Assembly (NCBI GenBank): GCA_029260555.1
Contig: JAJDCZ010000020.1
Coordinates: forward strand, 1-55,056
DNA from: Phycisphaerales bacterium
GTDB lineage: Bacteria > Planctomycetota > Phycisphaerae > Phycisphaerales > UBA1924
Reading direction: 5' to 3'
Length of the DNA stretch: 55,056 nucleotides
Program-made: the position numbers and the translations under genes
Shown: positions 14,985-23,911 of the stretch, piece after piece
How positions within the stretch are numbered: the first letter of the stretch is position 1
How the letters are laid out: every line of letters begins with the position of its first letter
The notes under the pieces: model-generated
What the model saw: only the letters and a program-made list of their open reading frames with translations
What the model was told of the DNA's origin: nothing
Database searches by the model: none

Positions 14985-15502
14985 TGATTCATGTTGATGG
15001 GCCTCATCCTGCGACGATTGAGATGGAGGTGCTCTTGGCGCAGTGTGCGATGGGTCTGGGGCGAGGGTCTGGGCCGGGCGGGCAACATCGCAACAAGGTG
15101 CAGACACGCGTGGAACTGAGTCATACGCCTACGGGCATCAAAGCCAGTGCAGGTGAACGGCGAAGTGTTCGCGAGAACAAGCCCATGGCGATTCGCAGGC
15201 TTCGCCTGGAACTGGCGATGCGGGTGCGGTGTGTCGTGCCTGATGGAGAGGTGCAAAGTGAGCTCTGGAAGAGTCGGGTGAAGGATGGCAAAATCATCTG
15301 CAGCGAGAAGCACCACGATTATGCAGCATTGCTGGCAGAGGCGATGGATGTGCTGTATGCCTGCGGGCTTGAGCCTGGTCTTGCATCGGCAAGGCTTTGC
15401 TGTTCTTCGAGTCAGCTGATCAAGCTCATTAAAAAGCACTCGCCTGCGCTTGAGATGATTAATCAGGCCCGGCATGACAAAGGTATGCACAGATTGAAAT
15501 GA
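14984..15502 (+). CDS. Small GGQ-containing release-factor-like protein
   Basis: The 172-residue product starts at ATG 14984, sharing an A with the tsaD stop (TGATG), so translation is coupled. GSGPGGQHRNKVQTRVEL (about residues 28-45) is the catalytic GGQ loop of class I release factors, followed by HTPTGIKASAGERRSVRENK. The codon-recognition domains of RF1/RF2 are absent, so it resembles stand-alone peptidyl-tRNA hydrolases such as ArfB or PrfH. The Lys/Arg-rich tail that threads the empty mRNA channel in ArfB is weak here; instead there is a helical extension with three cysteines (ARLCCSSSQ). A role in ribosome rescue is an inference. Confidence 0.8.
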   Translation: MIHVDGPHPATIEMEVLLAQCAMGLGRGSGPGGQHRNKVQTRVELSHTPTGIKASAGERRSVRENKPMAIRRLRLELAMRVRCVVPDGEVQSELWKSRVKDGKIICSEKHHDYAALLAEAMDVLYACGLEPGLASARLCCSSSQLIKLIKKHSPALEMINQARHDKGMHRLK

Positions 15503-15625
15503 AATGGGTGCATATTTTCAAAGTGGGTTACCTGGAGTGTGCAGCCGGGGGGCGAATGCGGGGTAGAACCACTGTTCACGAGTGCGGAATGTGGTGTATT
15601 GTGCTGGAGAATGCTGGGGCGAATC

Positions 15626-16594
15626 ATGATACGGATTTTTCGATCTGATCCATACCGATTTGTGCTGATCTTGCTGGGGTTCATGGTATCGTCTGCAATG
15701 ATTACAGCGGCGGGGTGTTCACGCAAGCCTACATATAGCAAGGAAACACCCGAAGCGGTCATAGAATCTGCCAAAGCCATGGTGGTCAATGGCGATGCCA
15801 GGCAGCTTACGACGCTGATTTATGCTGATGCGCCTGAGATGCGCACGATGCTGGACAACTTTGGCGTGCTTTTGGGCAATCTTCAGAAGTTGGCAGCGAC
15901 GATCCAGAAGACCTATCCAAAGGAGATCGCCAAGCTCAAGAAGCAGGCTGAGGAGGAGGGGCAGGTTTCGGGGTTGCTGGCGGGGATGTTCAAGCGATCA
16001 CGGAGCGGCGGGTTTTCAATTTCACCAGAGACGATGGAGAATCGTGACGGGTTTGAGCACTTTTTGCGGGCTTTGCTTGCGGACCCATATTCATGGCTTG
16101 AGAGCAGTGCTGACAGTTTGAGCGTGCGTTGGGTTTCAGAGGATGTGTATGCGATCTGGTTTGATGACAAGCCGGTGTTGCCGCCGTTCGGGTTGGTGAT
16201 GGCGCGAGATTCTGAGGGGGATGGTGATTGGGGTGTGGTTTTGCCTTTGAAGCTGCCTGGTGTTTCGCGGATAGTGCCCAGGGATGAAGCGTCGTTTGAG
16301 GTGTTCAATGCGGTAATTGCGGTGTTCAACAATACGCTGGTGGATTTGCGCAAGGATATCGAGAGTGGGAAGGTGCCTGATCTGGATGGTGTTTCTGAGA
16401 GGGCGGGGGAGCGGACTTTCATGCCGATGATGATGGCGTTTTATGCGTATTCCAAGGTAATGGACGAGGCGAATGAACGCGAGAAGCAGGCAAAGAAGAA
16501 AGCTCGGGAAGAAAGGAAAAAGCGACGCGAGGCGTTGAAGAAAGAGAATTCAAAGGCAGAGGGTGGTGTGCAGGATCAGTCTGAGGGGGGCTGA
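15626..16594 (+). CDS. Lipoprotein with charged C-terminal tail, unknown function
   Basis: The start is set at ATG 15626 (MIRIFRSDPYRF); ATG 15611 is an alternative. A hydrophobic stretch ends in a lipobox, ITAAGC, so lipidation is expected. The mature protein has a helical first half (ESAKAMVVNGDARQLTTLIY, with similarity in style to DUF3887/snoaL-like accessory domains but no firm match), a central beta-rich part and a strongly charged tail of Lys, Arg and Glu (EREKQAKKKAREERKKRR) that is probably coiled coil. I do not recognise the family. It starts 123 bases after the release-factor-like gene. Confidence 0.65.
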   Translation: MIRIFRSDPYRFVLILLGFMVSSAMITAAGCSRKPTYSKETPEAVIESAKAMVVNGDARQLTTLIYADAPEMRTMLDNFGVLLGNLQKLAATIQKTYPKEIAKLKKQAEEEGQVSGLLAGMFKRSRSGGFSISPETMENRDGFEHFLRALLADPYSWLESSADSLSVRWVSEDVYAIWFDDKPVLPPFGLVMARDSEGDGDWGVVLPLKLPGVSRIVPRDEASFEVFNAVIAVFNNTLVDLRKDIESGKVPDLDGVSERAGERTFMPMMMAFYAYSKVMDEANEREKQAKKKAREERKKRREALKKENSKAEGGVQDQSEGG

Positions 16595-16599
16595 AGTTC

Positions 16600-16659
16600 A
16601 TTGGTGTCGAGGTGGAGTTCTACTACTCGCTCAATTGAGGTAGTCGTACCAATGACACC
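16600..16659 (+). promoter_or_regulatory. Structured intergenic element with alternative pairings
   Basis: In the 261-bp gap, GGTGTC (16603-16608) pairs with GACACC (16654-16659), and the overlapping ATTGGT (16600-16605) pairs with ACCAAT (16648-16653). The two pairings exclude each other. An inner stem ACTAC/GTAGT (16622-16626 with 16640-16644) encloses the palindrome CTCAATTGAG. No T run follows. Nothing else recognisable lies between here and 16855. Confidence 0.35.
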
Positions 16660-16855
16660 GGGGTGAGAGGAGTGACCAAGAGACTACTGCGCCGAGGACG
16701 GCGAGTGGTGGCACCCTCCATTTTCCAGCTCCTTGTTATCTTGGAGGAAGCCAGTTAGCAATAGTTGAGAGTTGTTGGATACAACCTAGTATGAAAAACT
16801 GAGAGCTGGACTAGACACACTGAATCATGAAGTCTTTAGCGCGAGGGAGAGCACG

Positions 16856-17425
16856 ATGGCAGCGACGCCTTCAACGATGGCCAGGCTTGGATCACAGATG
16901 CCCGATTTTTCGCTTGCTGATCCAGCGGGAGTGATGCATCATCGAGATGATCTGGTTGGTGACAAGGGCACGCTGATCATGTTCATCTGTAACCACTGCC
17001 CGTTTGTGGTCCTTGTTCGTGAAGAACTGGCCAGACTTGGCGGGTGGTGTCTGGATCAGGGTGTGGGGGTTGTTGCGATCAATGCCAATGATGTCGAAAG
17101 GTATCCGGCGGATGCACCAGACAAGATGGCTTTGGAAAAGGAGCAGGCGGGGTATCCATTTGAGTATTTGTTTGATGCGACACAGGAGGTGGCGCGGGCG
17201 TTTGGTGCAGCGTGTACACCTGATTTCTTTTTGTACGATGCGGAAGGAAAACTTGTTTACCGAGGTCAGCTTGATGATGCCAGACCCGGCAATGGTAAGG
17301 CTGTGACGGGGGCGGATTTGCTTCAGGCGATATCAGCACTTGTTGCGGGTGAGGGGATTTGTGAAGATCAGAACCCGAGTATTGGGTGCAATATCAAATG
17401 GAAACCGGGTAACGAACCGAAATGA
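16856..17425 (+). CDS. Thioredoxin-family protein (AhpC/TSA-like)
   Basis: The 189-residue product has a thioredoxin/peroxiredoxin fold: LGSQMPDFSLADPAG, then LIMFICNHCPFVVLV with a C-N-H-C redox pair at the active-site position, VAINANDVERYPADAP, AACTPDFFLYDAEGKLVYRG and a terminal NPSIGCNIKWKPG. These runs define a well-conserved cytoplasmic thioredoxin-like family often annotated AhpC/TSA. It lacks a signal peptide. The likely role is thiol-disulfide exchange or peroxide reduction. The gene converges with the yjbQ-type gene 12 bases away. Confidence 0.88.
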   Translation: MAATPSTMARLGSQMPDFSLADPAGVMHHRDDLVGDKGTLIMFICNHCPFVVLVREELARLGGWCLDQGVGVVAINANDVERYPADAPDKMALEKEQAGYPFEYLFDATQEVARAFGAACTPDFFLYDAEGKLVYRGQLDDARPGNGKAVTGADLLQAISALVAGEGICEDQNPSIGCNIKWKPGNEPK

Positions 17426-17437
17426 AAGTGCTCTGGA

Positions 17438-17842
17438 TCAGGCGATATGGACAACGATGTGTCTGGTGTGAGATCTTTTGCGGTGTTCCCATAGATACAC
17501 GCCTTGCCAGGTGCCGAGGGCCAGTTTGTAGTTGACGATGGGAATGGAAAGCGAGGTCTGGGTCAGGATCGCTTTGATGTGGCTGGGCATGTCGTCGGGG
17601 CCTTCGCTGGTGTGTGTGTAGAGCGAATCATGCTCGGGCACGAAGCGATTGAGCCAGGCTTCAAGATCATGGCGGGCGCTGGGATCGGCGTTTTCCTGGA
17701 TGGTCAGGCTGGCTGAAGTATGTTGCACGAACACGGTGCAAAGCCCTTGATCAACGGTGCTGGCGGCTGTGATATCTGCGATCAGATGCGTGATCTCGAT
17801 CAAGCCTTGCCCGGGCGTGTGGATAGTGAGTTGGTCGATCAT
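17438..17842 (-). CDS. YjbQ/UPF0047 family protein
   Basis: The 134-residue product starts at the ATG that overlaps the guaA stop as ATGA (17839-17842); a second ATG lies two codons upstream. [54 protein letters not shown] and [13 protein letters not shown] are the UPF0047 signature. The conserved His and Glu residues cluster in a metal site. E. coli YjbQ has weak thiamine-phosphate synthase activity, and family members are sometimes annotated as secondary thiamine-phosphate synthase enzymes. The physiological role is unsettled. Confidence 0.9.
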   Translation of the reverse strand: MIDQLTIHTPGQGLIEITHLIADITAASTVDQGLCTVFVQHTSASLTIQENADPSARHDLEAWLNRFVPEHDSLYTHTSEGPDDMPSHIKAILTQTSLSIPIVNYKLALGTWQGVYLWEHRKRSHTRHIVVHIA

Positions 17843-19398
17843 TCCCATTCAATCGTTGCGGGCGGCTTGGAGGAGATGTCGTAGACCACGCGGTTTACGC
17901 CTTTGACTTCATTGATGATTCGATTGGAGATGCGTCCCAGGACATCAAACGGTATTCTCGCCCAGTCTGCGGTCATGAAATCTCGCGTTTCCACAGCTCG
18001 AATCGCCACCACACTTTCATAGGTTCGACCATCGCCCATCACGCCCACGCTCTTGACAGGCAAGAGCACCGCAAAGACCTGACTCGTCTGGCGATACAGA
18101 TCCGCAGCTACGATTTCTTCAAGCAGGATCTCATCGCAATCTTGAAGCAGCAGGAGTTTGTCTTCTGTGATATCACCCAGCACGCGCACGGCCAGCCCCG
18201 GACCGGGGAATGGGTGACGCCAGACCAGATGATTGGGCAACCCGAGAACCTGACCCAGCTTTCGCACTTCGTCCTTGAACAGGTCGCGCAAGGGTTCGAT
18301 GAGATCAAAGCCCAGGTCTTCTGGGAGCCCGCCGACATTGTGGTGGAGCTTGATCCCGGCACTGGGGCCAGCCATGCTCTGGCCTGATTCGATGACATCC
18401 GGGTAGAGGGTGCCTTGGGCGAGGTATTTTACATTGTCGACATGGTTTGAAGCGTCTTTGAACTCTGAGATGAAGCGGTGCCCGATGCGTCGGCGTTTTT
18501 CCTGGGGGTCATCAATGCCTTTGAGGTTTGTCAGGAATCGCTCGCCTGCGTCGATCACACGCAGGTCAAGGCGGAAGTGGTCGCGGAAGGTGGTCTGGAC
18601 GAGTTCGCGTTCGTTTTTTCTGAGGAGTCCGGTGTCGACAAAGACGCAGGTGAGTCCTGGGCCTATGGCTTTGTGGAGAAGGGCTGCGACGACGGCGGAA
18701 TCCACCCCGCCGCTGAGGCCACAGATAACATGCTGTTGACCGATCTGTTCCCGGAGTTTTTCGATTTCGCGGTCGGCAAAGTCAGCCATGTGCCAGGTGC
18801 TTGAGCATTTGCAGATTTCGTAGAGGAAGTTTTGGATGATTTCTGAGCCATGGGGTGTGTGTGTGACTTCGGGGTGAAACTGCACGCCGAAGAACCGGGT
18901 TTGATCGTCCTGATATCGGATGGCAGCGTGGGGGCAGGTATTGGTGCGGGCCAGTGTGTGACAGCGGGATTGATCAAGCTCGCCGATCTGATCGCCATGG
19001 CTCATCCAGACGGTGGTGTTTTCGGGGATTGCAGAGAGAAGATCCGAGTTATCCATGACGGTGAGCTGGGCTCGCCCGAACTCGCTGGTGGGTGCGGGGG
19101 TGATAGTGCCTTGGAGCATCGAGCAGGCGAGCTGCATTCCATAGCAGATGCCGAGGACGGGTACGCCCAGCTTGAGGATGTCTTTATCGCAGTTGGGAGC
19201 ATCATTGTCGTAGACACTGGCGGGGCCGCCTGAGAGCACGATGCCTTTGGGGGCGATATCGCGGATGGTCTGGATGGGTGTGTCAGGTGCGATGATGACA
19301 GAGAACACGCCAGCTTCACGGATTCGGCGCGCGATCAGCTGGGTGGTTTGTGAGCCAAAGTCAACAACAACGATGACCTCATCATGGGGTAGGTTCAT
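17839..19398 (-). CDS. guaA: GMP synthase (glutamine-hydrolysing)
   Basis: GuaA aminates XMP to GMP with ATP and glutamine-derived ammonia. The 519-residue length is normal. The N-terminal class I glutamine amidotransferase has [18 protein letters not shown], the nucleophile Cys85 in LGICYGMQ, and [12 protein letters not shown] with the catalytic His and Glu. The ATP pyrophosphatase domain has [11 protein letters not shown] (P-loop) at about 224-234. The C-terminal dimerisation domain contains [16 protein letters not shown] and ends [18 protein letters not shown]. It overlaps the yjbQ-type gene by four bases, so the two are co-transcribed. Confidence 0.97.
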   Translation of the reverse strand: MNLPHDEVIVVVDFGSQTTQLIARRIREAGVFSVIIAPDTPIQTIRDIAPKGIVLSGGPASVYDNDAPNCDKDILKLGVPVLGICYGMQLACSMLQGTITPAPTSEFGRAQLTVMDNSDLLSAIPENTTVWMSHGDQIGELDQSRCHTLARTNTCPHAAIRYQDDQTRFFGVQFHPEVTHTPHGSEIIQNFLYEICKCSSTWHMADFADREIEKLREQIGQQHVICGLSGGVDSAVVAALLHKAIGPGLTCVFVDTGLLRKNERELVQTTFRDHFRLDLRVIDAGERFLTNLKGIDDPQEKRRRIGHRFISEFKDASNHVDNVKYLAQGTLYPDVIESGQSMAGPSAGIKLHHNVGGLPEDLGFDLIEPLRDLFKDEVRKLGQVLGLPNHLVWRHPFPGPGLAVRVLGDITEDKLLLLQDCDEILLEEIVAADLYRQTSQVFAVLLPVKSVGVMGDGRTYESVVAIRAVETRDFMTADWARIPFDVLGRISNRIINEVKGVNRVVYDISSKPPATIEWE

Positions 19399-19519
19399 CG
19401 TGATCCTCCAACGGGTGGGTTTTTACGACTTGTGAAGAGCAACAGTAGGAGTCTGAATCGGGTTGCGTCGAGGAGGCATACGCGACACGACCCCGGTTGA
19501 GTTGGTAAGATTCGACGCT

Positions 19520-19903
19520 GTGAGTATCTGCAAGCAAATTCAATGCATCTTTGGGCTGATTCTGCTGGGGGGTCTGGTCTCATGCAGTGCCCCTCCGGGC
19601 GGGTTTGCAGCGGATGATCCGGGTTCCAGGATCGCTTCTGCGAAGGATGCTGCCCGGGAGAATGATGCCTCAGCAATCCCTGAACTGATCGAAATGCTCG
19701 ACAGCGATGATCCTGCAGCCAGGCTTGTCGCGATACGCACGCTCGAAAGGCTCACTGGGCAGACACTTGGATATGACCACGCTGCACGCCCGTTCAAGCG
19801 TGATCAGGCGGTTAAACAATGGGTCCACTGGTATGAGAGTGGGGGTGAGATGGACCCAAAATCAGGTGATATGACAGGCAACCTCACAGAAAACAGCGGA
19901 TAA
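19520..19903 (+). CDS. Small HEAT-repeat lipoprotein
   Basis: The start is uncertain; the GTG at 19520 gives MSICKQIQCIFGLILLGG and a lipobox LVSC. The mature protein has one clear HEAT-like repeat (IPELIEMLDSDDPAARLVAIRTLERLTG) and then AVKQWVHWYESG. It is about 127 residues and is probably anchored to a membrane as a protein-protein interaction module. The gene is divergent from guaA and 50-odd bases upstream of the anti-sigma kinase, so it may belong to the same transcript. Confidence 0.6.
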   Translation: MSICKQIQCIFGLILLGGLVSCSAPPGGFAADDPGSRIASAKDAARENDASAIPELIEMLDSDDPAARLVAIRTLERLTGQTLGYDHAARPFKRDQAVKQWVHWYESGGEMDPKSGDMTGNLTENSG

Positions 19904-19955
19904 GATCAAGGGCAGGCCTTCTGGCAGGGTGTATAACAGGAGACACGATTACAGC

Positions 19956-20522
19956 GTGGAACCACAACCTCACATCTGGATCAAGATGCTTAGCAACCCG
20001 CTGTACCTCTGTGGTGCCCGGGAGCTGGTCTCCTCGGTGGCCAAGAGGCTTGGTTTTTCCAATGAAGCCTGCTGCCAGATATCGCTGGCGGTAGATGAAG
20101 CATTGGCCAATGTGATGAGGCACGGGTACAAAAAAGCCTGTGATCAACCCATCTGGATGAGCATCTGGCCTTGTTGTGATCAGGCCTGTGATCCGGCTGA
20201 AGCATGCAGCTGCCAGGATGGGCAAGCTGAATACACCGGCATTCGGATCGTCATTGAGGATGAGGCTGATCAGGTCGATCCTTGTGAGATTTGTAGCCGG
20301 GATCTTGATGATGTGAGGCCTGGGGGGCTGGGTGTACACATCATCAAGGAGGTCATGGATCAGGTGGTCTATGAAAAGCGAGAGGGTGTGGGCATGAAAC
20401 TCACTCTCTTCAAGCAGCTTGGCATTAAAGATGATACAGTCTCTGAGACACAGGTACACTGTCCGCCTCGAGGCACACCTCGATCGGTCAAGGATCAATC
20501 TGGAAAAGGCAGCAATGCGTGA
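19956..20522 (+). CDS. Anti-sigma regulatory factor, HATPase_c_2 (RsbW/SpoIIAB-like)
   Basis: The GTG at 19956 gives MEPQPHIWIKMLSNPLYL, a usual beginning; AGGAG lies 13 bases upstream. CCQISLAVDEALANVMRHGY is the N box of GHKL serine kinases of the RsbW type, and IRIVIEDEAD plus RPGGLGVHIIKEVMD are the G1 and G2 boxes. A Cys-rich insertion (PCCDQACDPAEACSCQDG) between them is unusual and may bind metal or sense redox. It would phosphorylate the STAS protein encoded next to it, whose start overlaps this gene by eight bases. The cognate sigma factor is not adjacent. Confidence 0.85.
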   Translation: MEPQPHIWIKMLSNPLYLCGARELVSSVAKRLGFSNEACCQISLAVDEALANVMRHGYKKACDQPIWMSIWPCCDQACDPAEACSCQDGQAEYTGIRIVIEDEADQVDPCEICSRDLDDVRPGGLGVHIIKEVMDQVVYEKREGVGMKLTLFKQLGIKDDTVSETQVHCPPRGTPRSVKDQSGKGSNA

Positions 20523-20862
20523 AGAAAATGATATTCAGGTGTCCATTGAGCAGATCGACGAAGCGTTGATTGTGACGCCTGTCGGCGATGTTGATTTGAG
20601 CCGATCTCCTTGTCTGCGCCAGGCACTCAAAAAGTCTCTTTCTGATGTTACGGGTCGTTTGATTGTCGACCTGACGGATGTGCCATATATGGACAGCTCG
20701 GGGGTGGCAACGCTGGTCGAAGCGATGCAGCTTGCGCGACGCAACAGCGTTAAACTGGTGCTCTGTGGCATGCAAGACCAGGTGCGTTCCATCTTTGAGA
20801 TTGCCAGGCTCGACCGCGTGTTTTCGATCGTCCCATCTCGCGAGGATGCAACTCAGGTCTGA
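20515..20862 (+). CDS. STAS-domain anti-anti-sigma factor (or MlaB-like)
   Basis: The 115-residue product is a single STAS domain: LIVTPVGDVDLSRSPCLRQAL, then RLIVDLTDVPYMDSSGVATL, where the first Ser of D-S-S-G is the usual phosphorylation site. It overlaps the kinase gene and lies 77 bases before an MlaE-type permease gene. Two readings are possible: a partner-switch antagonist of the adjacent kinase, or an MlaB-like STAS subunit of the lipid-transport complex. The full DSSG site and overlap with the kinase favour the former. Confidence 0.87.
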   Translation: MREENDIQVSIEQIDEALIVTPVGDVDLSRSPCLRQALKKSLSDVTGRLIVDLTDVPYMDSSGVATLVEAMQLARRNSVKLVLCGMQDQVRSIFEIARLDRVFSIVPSREDATQV

Positions 20863-20939
20863 GTTCTCAGGCAGAGTCAGCAAAGAGAGTGATTCGTGCT
20901 GAACTCAGCTGAAACAATCAACTCACAGGGTTCTGAGCC

Positions 20940-21761
20940 ATGATCCTGCTCCAGCCGATTATCAATTTATTTGCGATCGTCGGCTGCAAGGTTGTCACCA
21001 CGCTGGATCATATCGGATCAGTGCTGGGCTTATTAGTTAATGCCTCCAGCTGGATGATCCGGGCATTTACGCACAAAAAAGTCAGGCTGGGTCGGGCTGC
21101 CATTGTCAGCCAGACTATTCGTGTCGGTGTCCGTTCGCTGGTCATTGTGGCGTTGATCTCTGGGTCTGTGGGTTTGATTCTGGCATTGCAGCTGGCGCCG
21201 CCTCTGGATGATTTTGGGCAGCGCGATCGCATTGCCAACATCATCGGTGTGGCTGTGCTTCGAGAGCTTGGCCCATTGCTGGCAGCGATTGTGCTGGCGG
21301 GCTTTGCGGGTGCTGCAATTGCTGCGGAGATTGGCACCATGGTCGTGGGTGAGGAGATTGAAGCGCTGGAAGCTCACGCGCTAAATCCCATTCGCTTTCT
21401 GGTGGTGCCTCGCGTGATCGCCACCGTGGTATCAATGACCTGTCTTGCGGTTTTCTCGGATATTGTTGCGATCGGGGCAGCACTGGCGATTGGTGTATTG
21501 GCGCTGGATGTGCCTTACACCACCTTTATGGGCAACCTTCTGGAACAGGTCAAACTTGTTGACTTTATCACAGGGATTGCCAAAGGCTCCATCTTTGGTC
21601 TGCTGATTGGACTGATTGCGTGCATGAATGGCCTGAAAGTTACAGGCGGTGCAGCTGGCGTTGGTAAGGCAACCACAAACACTGTTGTGGAAAGCATCGT
21701 CTCCATTGTCATCGCTGACCTGATGTTTACATCCATTTTCTACGCACTCAAACTTGTCTGA
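20940..21761 (+). CDS. mlaE: MlaE/YrbE-family ABC transporter permease
   Basis: The 273-residue product matches the MlaE permease family: an N-terminal amphipathic helix, then five or so membrane segments including LVIVALISGSVGLILALQ, AVLRELGPLLAAIVLAG and the coupling-helix motif GAAIAAEIGTMVVGEEIEAL. LNPIRFLVVPRVIA and a terminal GLKVTGGAAGVGKATTNTVV are also characteristic. In Gram-negative bacteria MlaE works with MlaF (ATPase), MlaD (MCE) and MlaB (STAS) in phospholipid transport between membranes. No mlaF or mlaD is in view; only a STAS gene lies upstream. Confidence 0.92.
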   Translation: MILLQPIINLFAIVGCKVVTTLDHIGSVLGLLVNASSWMIRAFTHKKVRLGRAAIVSQTIRVGVRSLVIVALISGSVGLILALQLAPPLDDFGQRDRIANIIGVAVLRELGPLLAAIVLAGFAGAAIAAEIGTMVVGEEIEALEAHALNPIRFLVVPRVIATVVSMTCLAVFSDIVAIGAALAIGVLALDVPYTTFMGNLLEQVKLVDFITGIAKGSIFGLLIGLIACMNGLKVTGGAAGVGKATTNTVVESIVSIVIADLMFTSIFYALKLV

Positions 21762-21839
21762 TACTGATCTCGCTCATGAAAGTGAGTTTGCGGATGGGTA
21801 GGAGGTGCATGTGCAACAGAGATTTCAGACATGCGGTGA

Positions 21840-22826
21840 TCAGCGGCGATAGCCCATAGGCGTTTCAGCCAAGGAGTAAAGCTCGCGAAGGATCGTCATC
21901 ATGAGAAACCCTCCTGCGGTGAGCGATGCCAGGATGATCCCTTCGGTGTGATGTCCGGTTCCGAACATCCATGCCCAAGCGTACATTGAGACCCAGAGTG
22001 AGCCATAGCGGTCGATTTTTTCAGCTGCTCGCGTGCCGGGTCTTGCCTTGGCAACACGGCGCCAGGCAAAGATGATGAAAAGTACGATCAGCACAGCGGG
22101 GCCTAGGATGGCTTGTGGACTGACCCAGTCAGGCCAGAGCCCGCCTGCATCTCGATTTCGTGACCAGCCAAAGAACAGGATTACGCCGCTCCAGAACACC
22201 CATCCGGTGCCTGCGACGAGCATTGCACGCTGAGAGAGTCTGGGTACTTTGCGACTCAAGCGGTGGACCACGCCAGCGACGACCAGCGAGTGTGTCATCA
22301 CGAGCCACAAGGGCCAGACAAAGCGTTGATGGATGTTTGGCACGGCCATGTGCCCGGCATAGATTAACCCCAGAAGCACCAAGCCAACCGCAGGTATGAA
22401 CTTGCCTACAGCGTTGTAGGCAAGGATTGCACCCGCCAACAGCACGCACAGCACCACAGCTTCGATCCCCAGCATCGCTGAACCCAGCAGGGCGACCAGC
22501 AGCGTGCAGACCACCAGTACCATGGCAGCGTCAAGGCTGAGCCGACCCGAGGGGAGTGGTCTGTTGGGCTTGAGGTGGCGGTCGCGTTTGAGGTCCAGAA
22601 CATCGTTGAGCGAAGCTGCAAAGGCAAAGAGGCCGATGGCGAGTGTTGTGCCTCCGGTTAAGAGCCAGGCTGTGGAACGCTGGCCGAAGACTGCGGTGGC
22701 GGCTTCGAGATCGCCGTGGGCGCGTGTCCAGAGGATGACGAACCAGATGTTGGCGATGCAGGCAACAGCTCGTGTTACACGGGTGAGTTCCAGGATGGGT
22801 GCCAGTCGCATCAGAGCATCGCGCAT
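21840..22826 (-). CDS. UbiA-family prenyltransferase
   Basis: The start is the ATG at 22824-22826 (MRDALMRLAPILELTRV), giving 328 residues. FAASLNDVLDLKRDRHLKPN contains the first Asp-rich prenyl-diphosphate motif NDxxDxxxD, followed by RPLPSGRLS, typical of UbiA enzymes. About eight or nine hydrophobic helices follow. The second Asp motif is not clear: the corresponding loop (IDRYGSLWVSMYAW) is degenerate. It is an inner-membrane enzyme that would attach a prenyl chain to an acceptor not identifiable from the sequence. It is divergent from ribH with about 70 bases between the starts. Confidence 0.8.
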   Translation of the reverse strand: MRDALMRLAPILELTRVTRAVACIANIWFVILWTRAHGDLEAATAVFGQRSTAWLLTGGTTLAIGLFAFAASLNDVLDLKRDRHLKPNRPLPSGRLSLDAAMVLVVCTLLVALLGSAMLGIEAVVLCVLLAGAILAYNAVGKFIPAVGLVLLGLIYAGHMAVPNIHQRFVWPLWLVMTHSLVVAGVVHRLSRKVPRLSQRAMLVAGTGWVFWSGVILFFGWSRNRDAGGLWPDWVSPQAILGPAVLIVLFIIFAWRRVAKARPGTRAAEKIDRYGSLWVSMYAWAWMFGTGHHTEGIILASLTAGGFLMMTILRELYSLAETPMGYRR

Positions 22827-22897
22827 GGCTCGATGGTATACGATCTGGCACGGCATGACGGGACATCGCCCAGCAGGGGATCTACCATCGCCCTGAT

Positions 22898-23464
22898 ATG
22901 ACAGAGCCCGGAACCGAGCCAAGACCTGCCAAACCGATGCCCGCTGCTGCTCATGCGGTGGCTGTTGTTGTCAGTCGATACAACGCCAGCATCACCAATG
23001 CCTTGCTCGAGGGCGCGGTTCAGGCGTACTTGGATGCGACGGGTTCTGATGGATCACTTGCAATTATTGATGCCCCAGGGGCTTATGAGTTGCCTGCGAT
23101 TGCTCTGGCTGCTGCCCGGACGGGAAAGTATCAGGGCGTATTAACGCTTGGATGTATCATCAAGGGGCAGACCCCCCATGATCAGCACATTGGCTCAGCT
23201 GTTGCACATGGTTTGATGGATATCACGCTCAAGACGGGTATTCCTGTGGCGTTTGGCGTGCTGACAACCAACACACTCCAGCAGGCTCAGGATAGGGCGG
23301 GTGGTACGATGGGCAATAAGGGACACCAGGCGATGGAAGCACTGCTCGACACTATTACTGTGATCCACAGAGTTGAGGAGGCTGCAGCTTGTTCAGAAGA
23401 TTCGGGTTTGCGAGTGCAGATTAATCATGCGATGCCTGACAAGGCTGCGGGAGGGGTTTCATGA
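22898..23464 (+). CDS. ribH: 6,7-dimethyl-8-ribityllumazine synthase
   Basis: RibH condenses 5-amino-6-ribitylamino-uracil with 3,4-dihydroxy-2-butanone 4-phosphate in riboflavin synthesis. Seen are VVVSRYNASITNALLEGA, the substrate loop APGAYELPAIA, CIIKGQTPHDQHIGSAVAHG with the catalytic His, and PVAFGVLTTNTLQQAQDRAGG. The 188-residue product has an N-terminal Pro/Ala-rich extension and a longer C-terminal tail than usual. The stop overlaps the nusB start as ATGA; ribH-nusB pairing is common in bacteria. Confidence 0.95.
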   Translation: MTEPGTEPRPAKPMPAAAHAVAVVVSRYNASITNALLEGAVQAYLDATGSDGSLAIIDAPGAYELPAIALAAARTGKYQGVLTLGCIIKGQTPHDQHIGSAVAHGLMDITLKTGIPVAFGVLTTNTLQQAQDRAGGTMGNKGHQAMEALLDTITVIHRVEEAAACSEDSGLRVQINHAMPDKAAGGVS

Positions 23465-23904
23465 GCGCGACACCGAGGCAGATTCGCCGTTTTGCATTTC
23501 AGATTCTGTTTCTGCTTGATGCTCAAGGCGAGATGGATGATGCTGATCTGCCAAAGCAGGATTCAGAAGAACTCAGCGAAAAAGATCGGCAAAGAGCTCT
23601 TGCGCTGGCGCGAGCGGCTCACGAAAACCGCTTTGTGGCTGACGAGTTGATCAATGAACTGGCACCCAAGTGGCCGGTGCATCGTCAACCGGCAGTTGAT
23701 CGTGCGCTTCTCAGGCTTGCCCATTACGAAATGACTGCGGGGAACATTAACCCCAAGATTGCTGTCAACGAGGCTGTCGAGCTGGCCAAATCATTCAGCA
23801 CCGACAAGTCACCATCGTTTGTCAATGGCGTTCTTGACAAGATCCTCAAACGGGTACTCAACGAACAGTCCGATGCGACTCCTGCGACTCCTACCAACGA
23901 GTAA
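23461..23904 (+). CDS. nusB: Transcription antitermination factor NusB
   Basis: The 147-residue product is a single NusB helical domain: RQIRRFAFQILFLLDAQ at the N-terminus (the RNA-binding Arg patch) and VDRALLRLAHYEMTAG followed by AVNEAVELAKSFSTDKSPSFVNGVLDKIL, the family's C-terminal motif. NusB binds boxA RNA with NusE and supports rRNA antitermination. It lies between ribH (four-base overlap) and ftsY (seven bases). Confidence 0.95.
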   Translation: MSATPRQIRRFAFQILFLLDAQGEMDDADLPKQDSEELSEKDRQRALALARAAHENRFVADELINELAPKWPVHRQPAVDRALLRLAHYEMTAGNINPKIAVNEAVELAKSFSTDKSPSFVNGVLDKILKRVLNEQSDATPATPTNE

Positions 23905-23911
23905 ACCCTTT

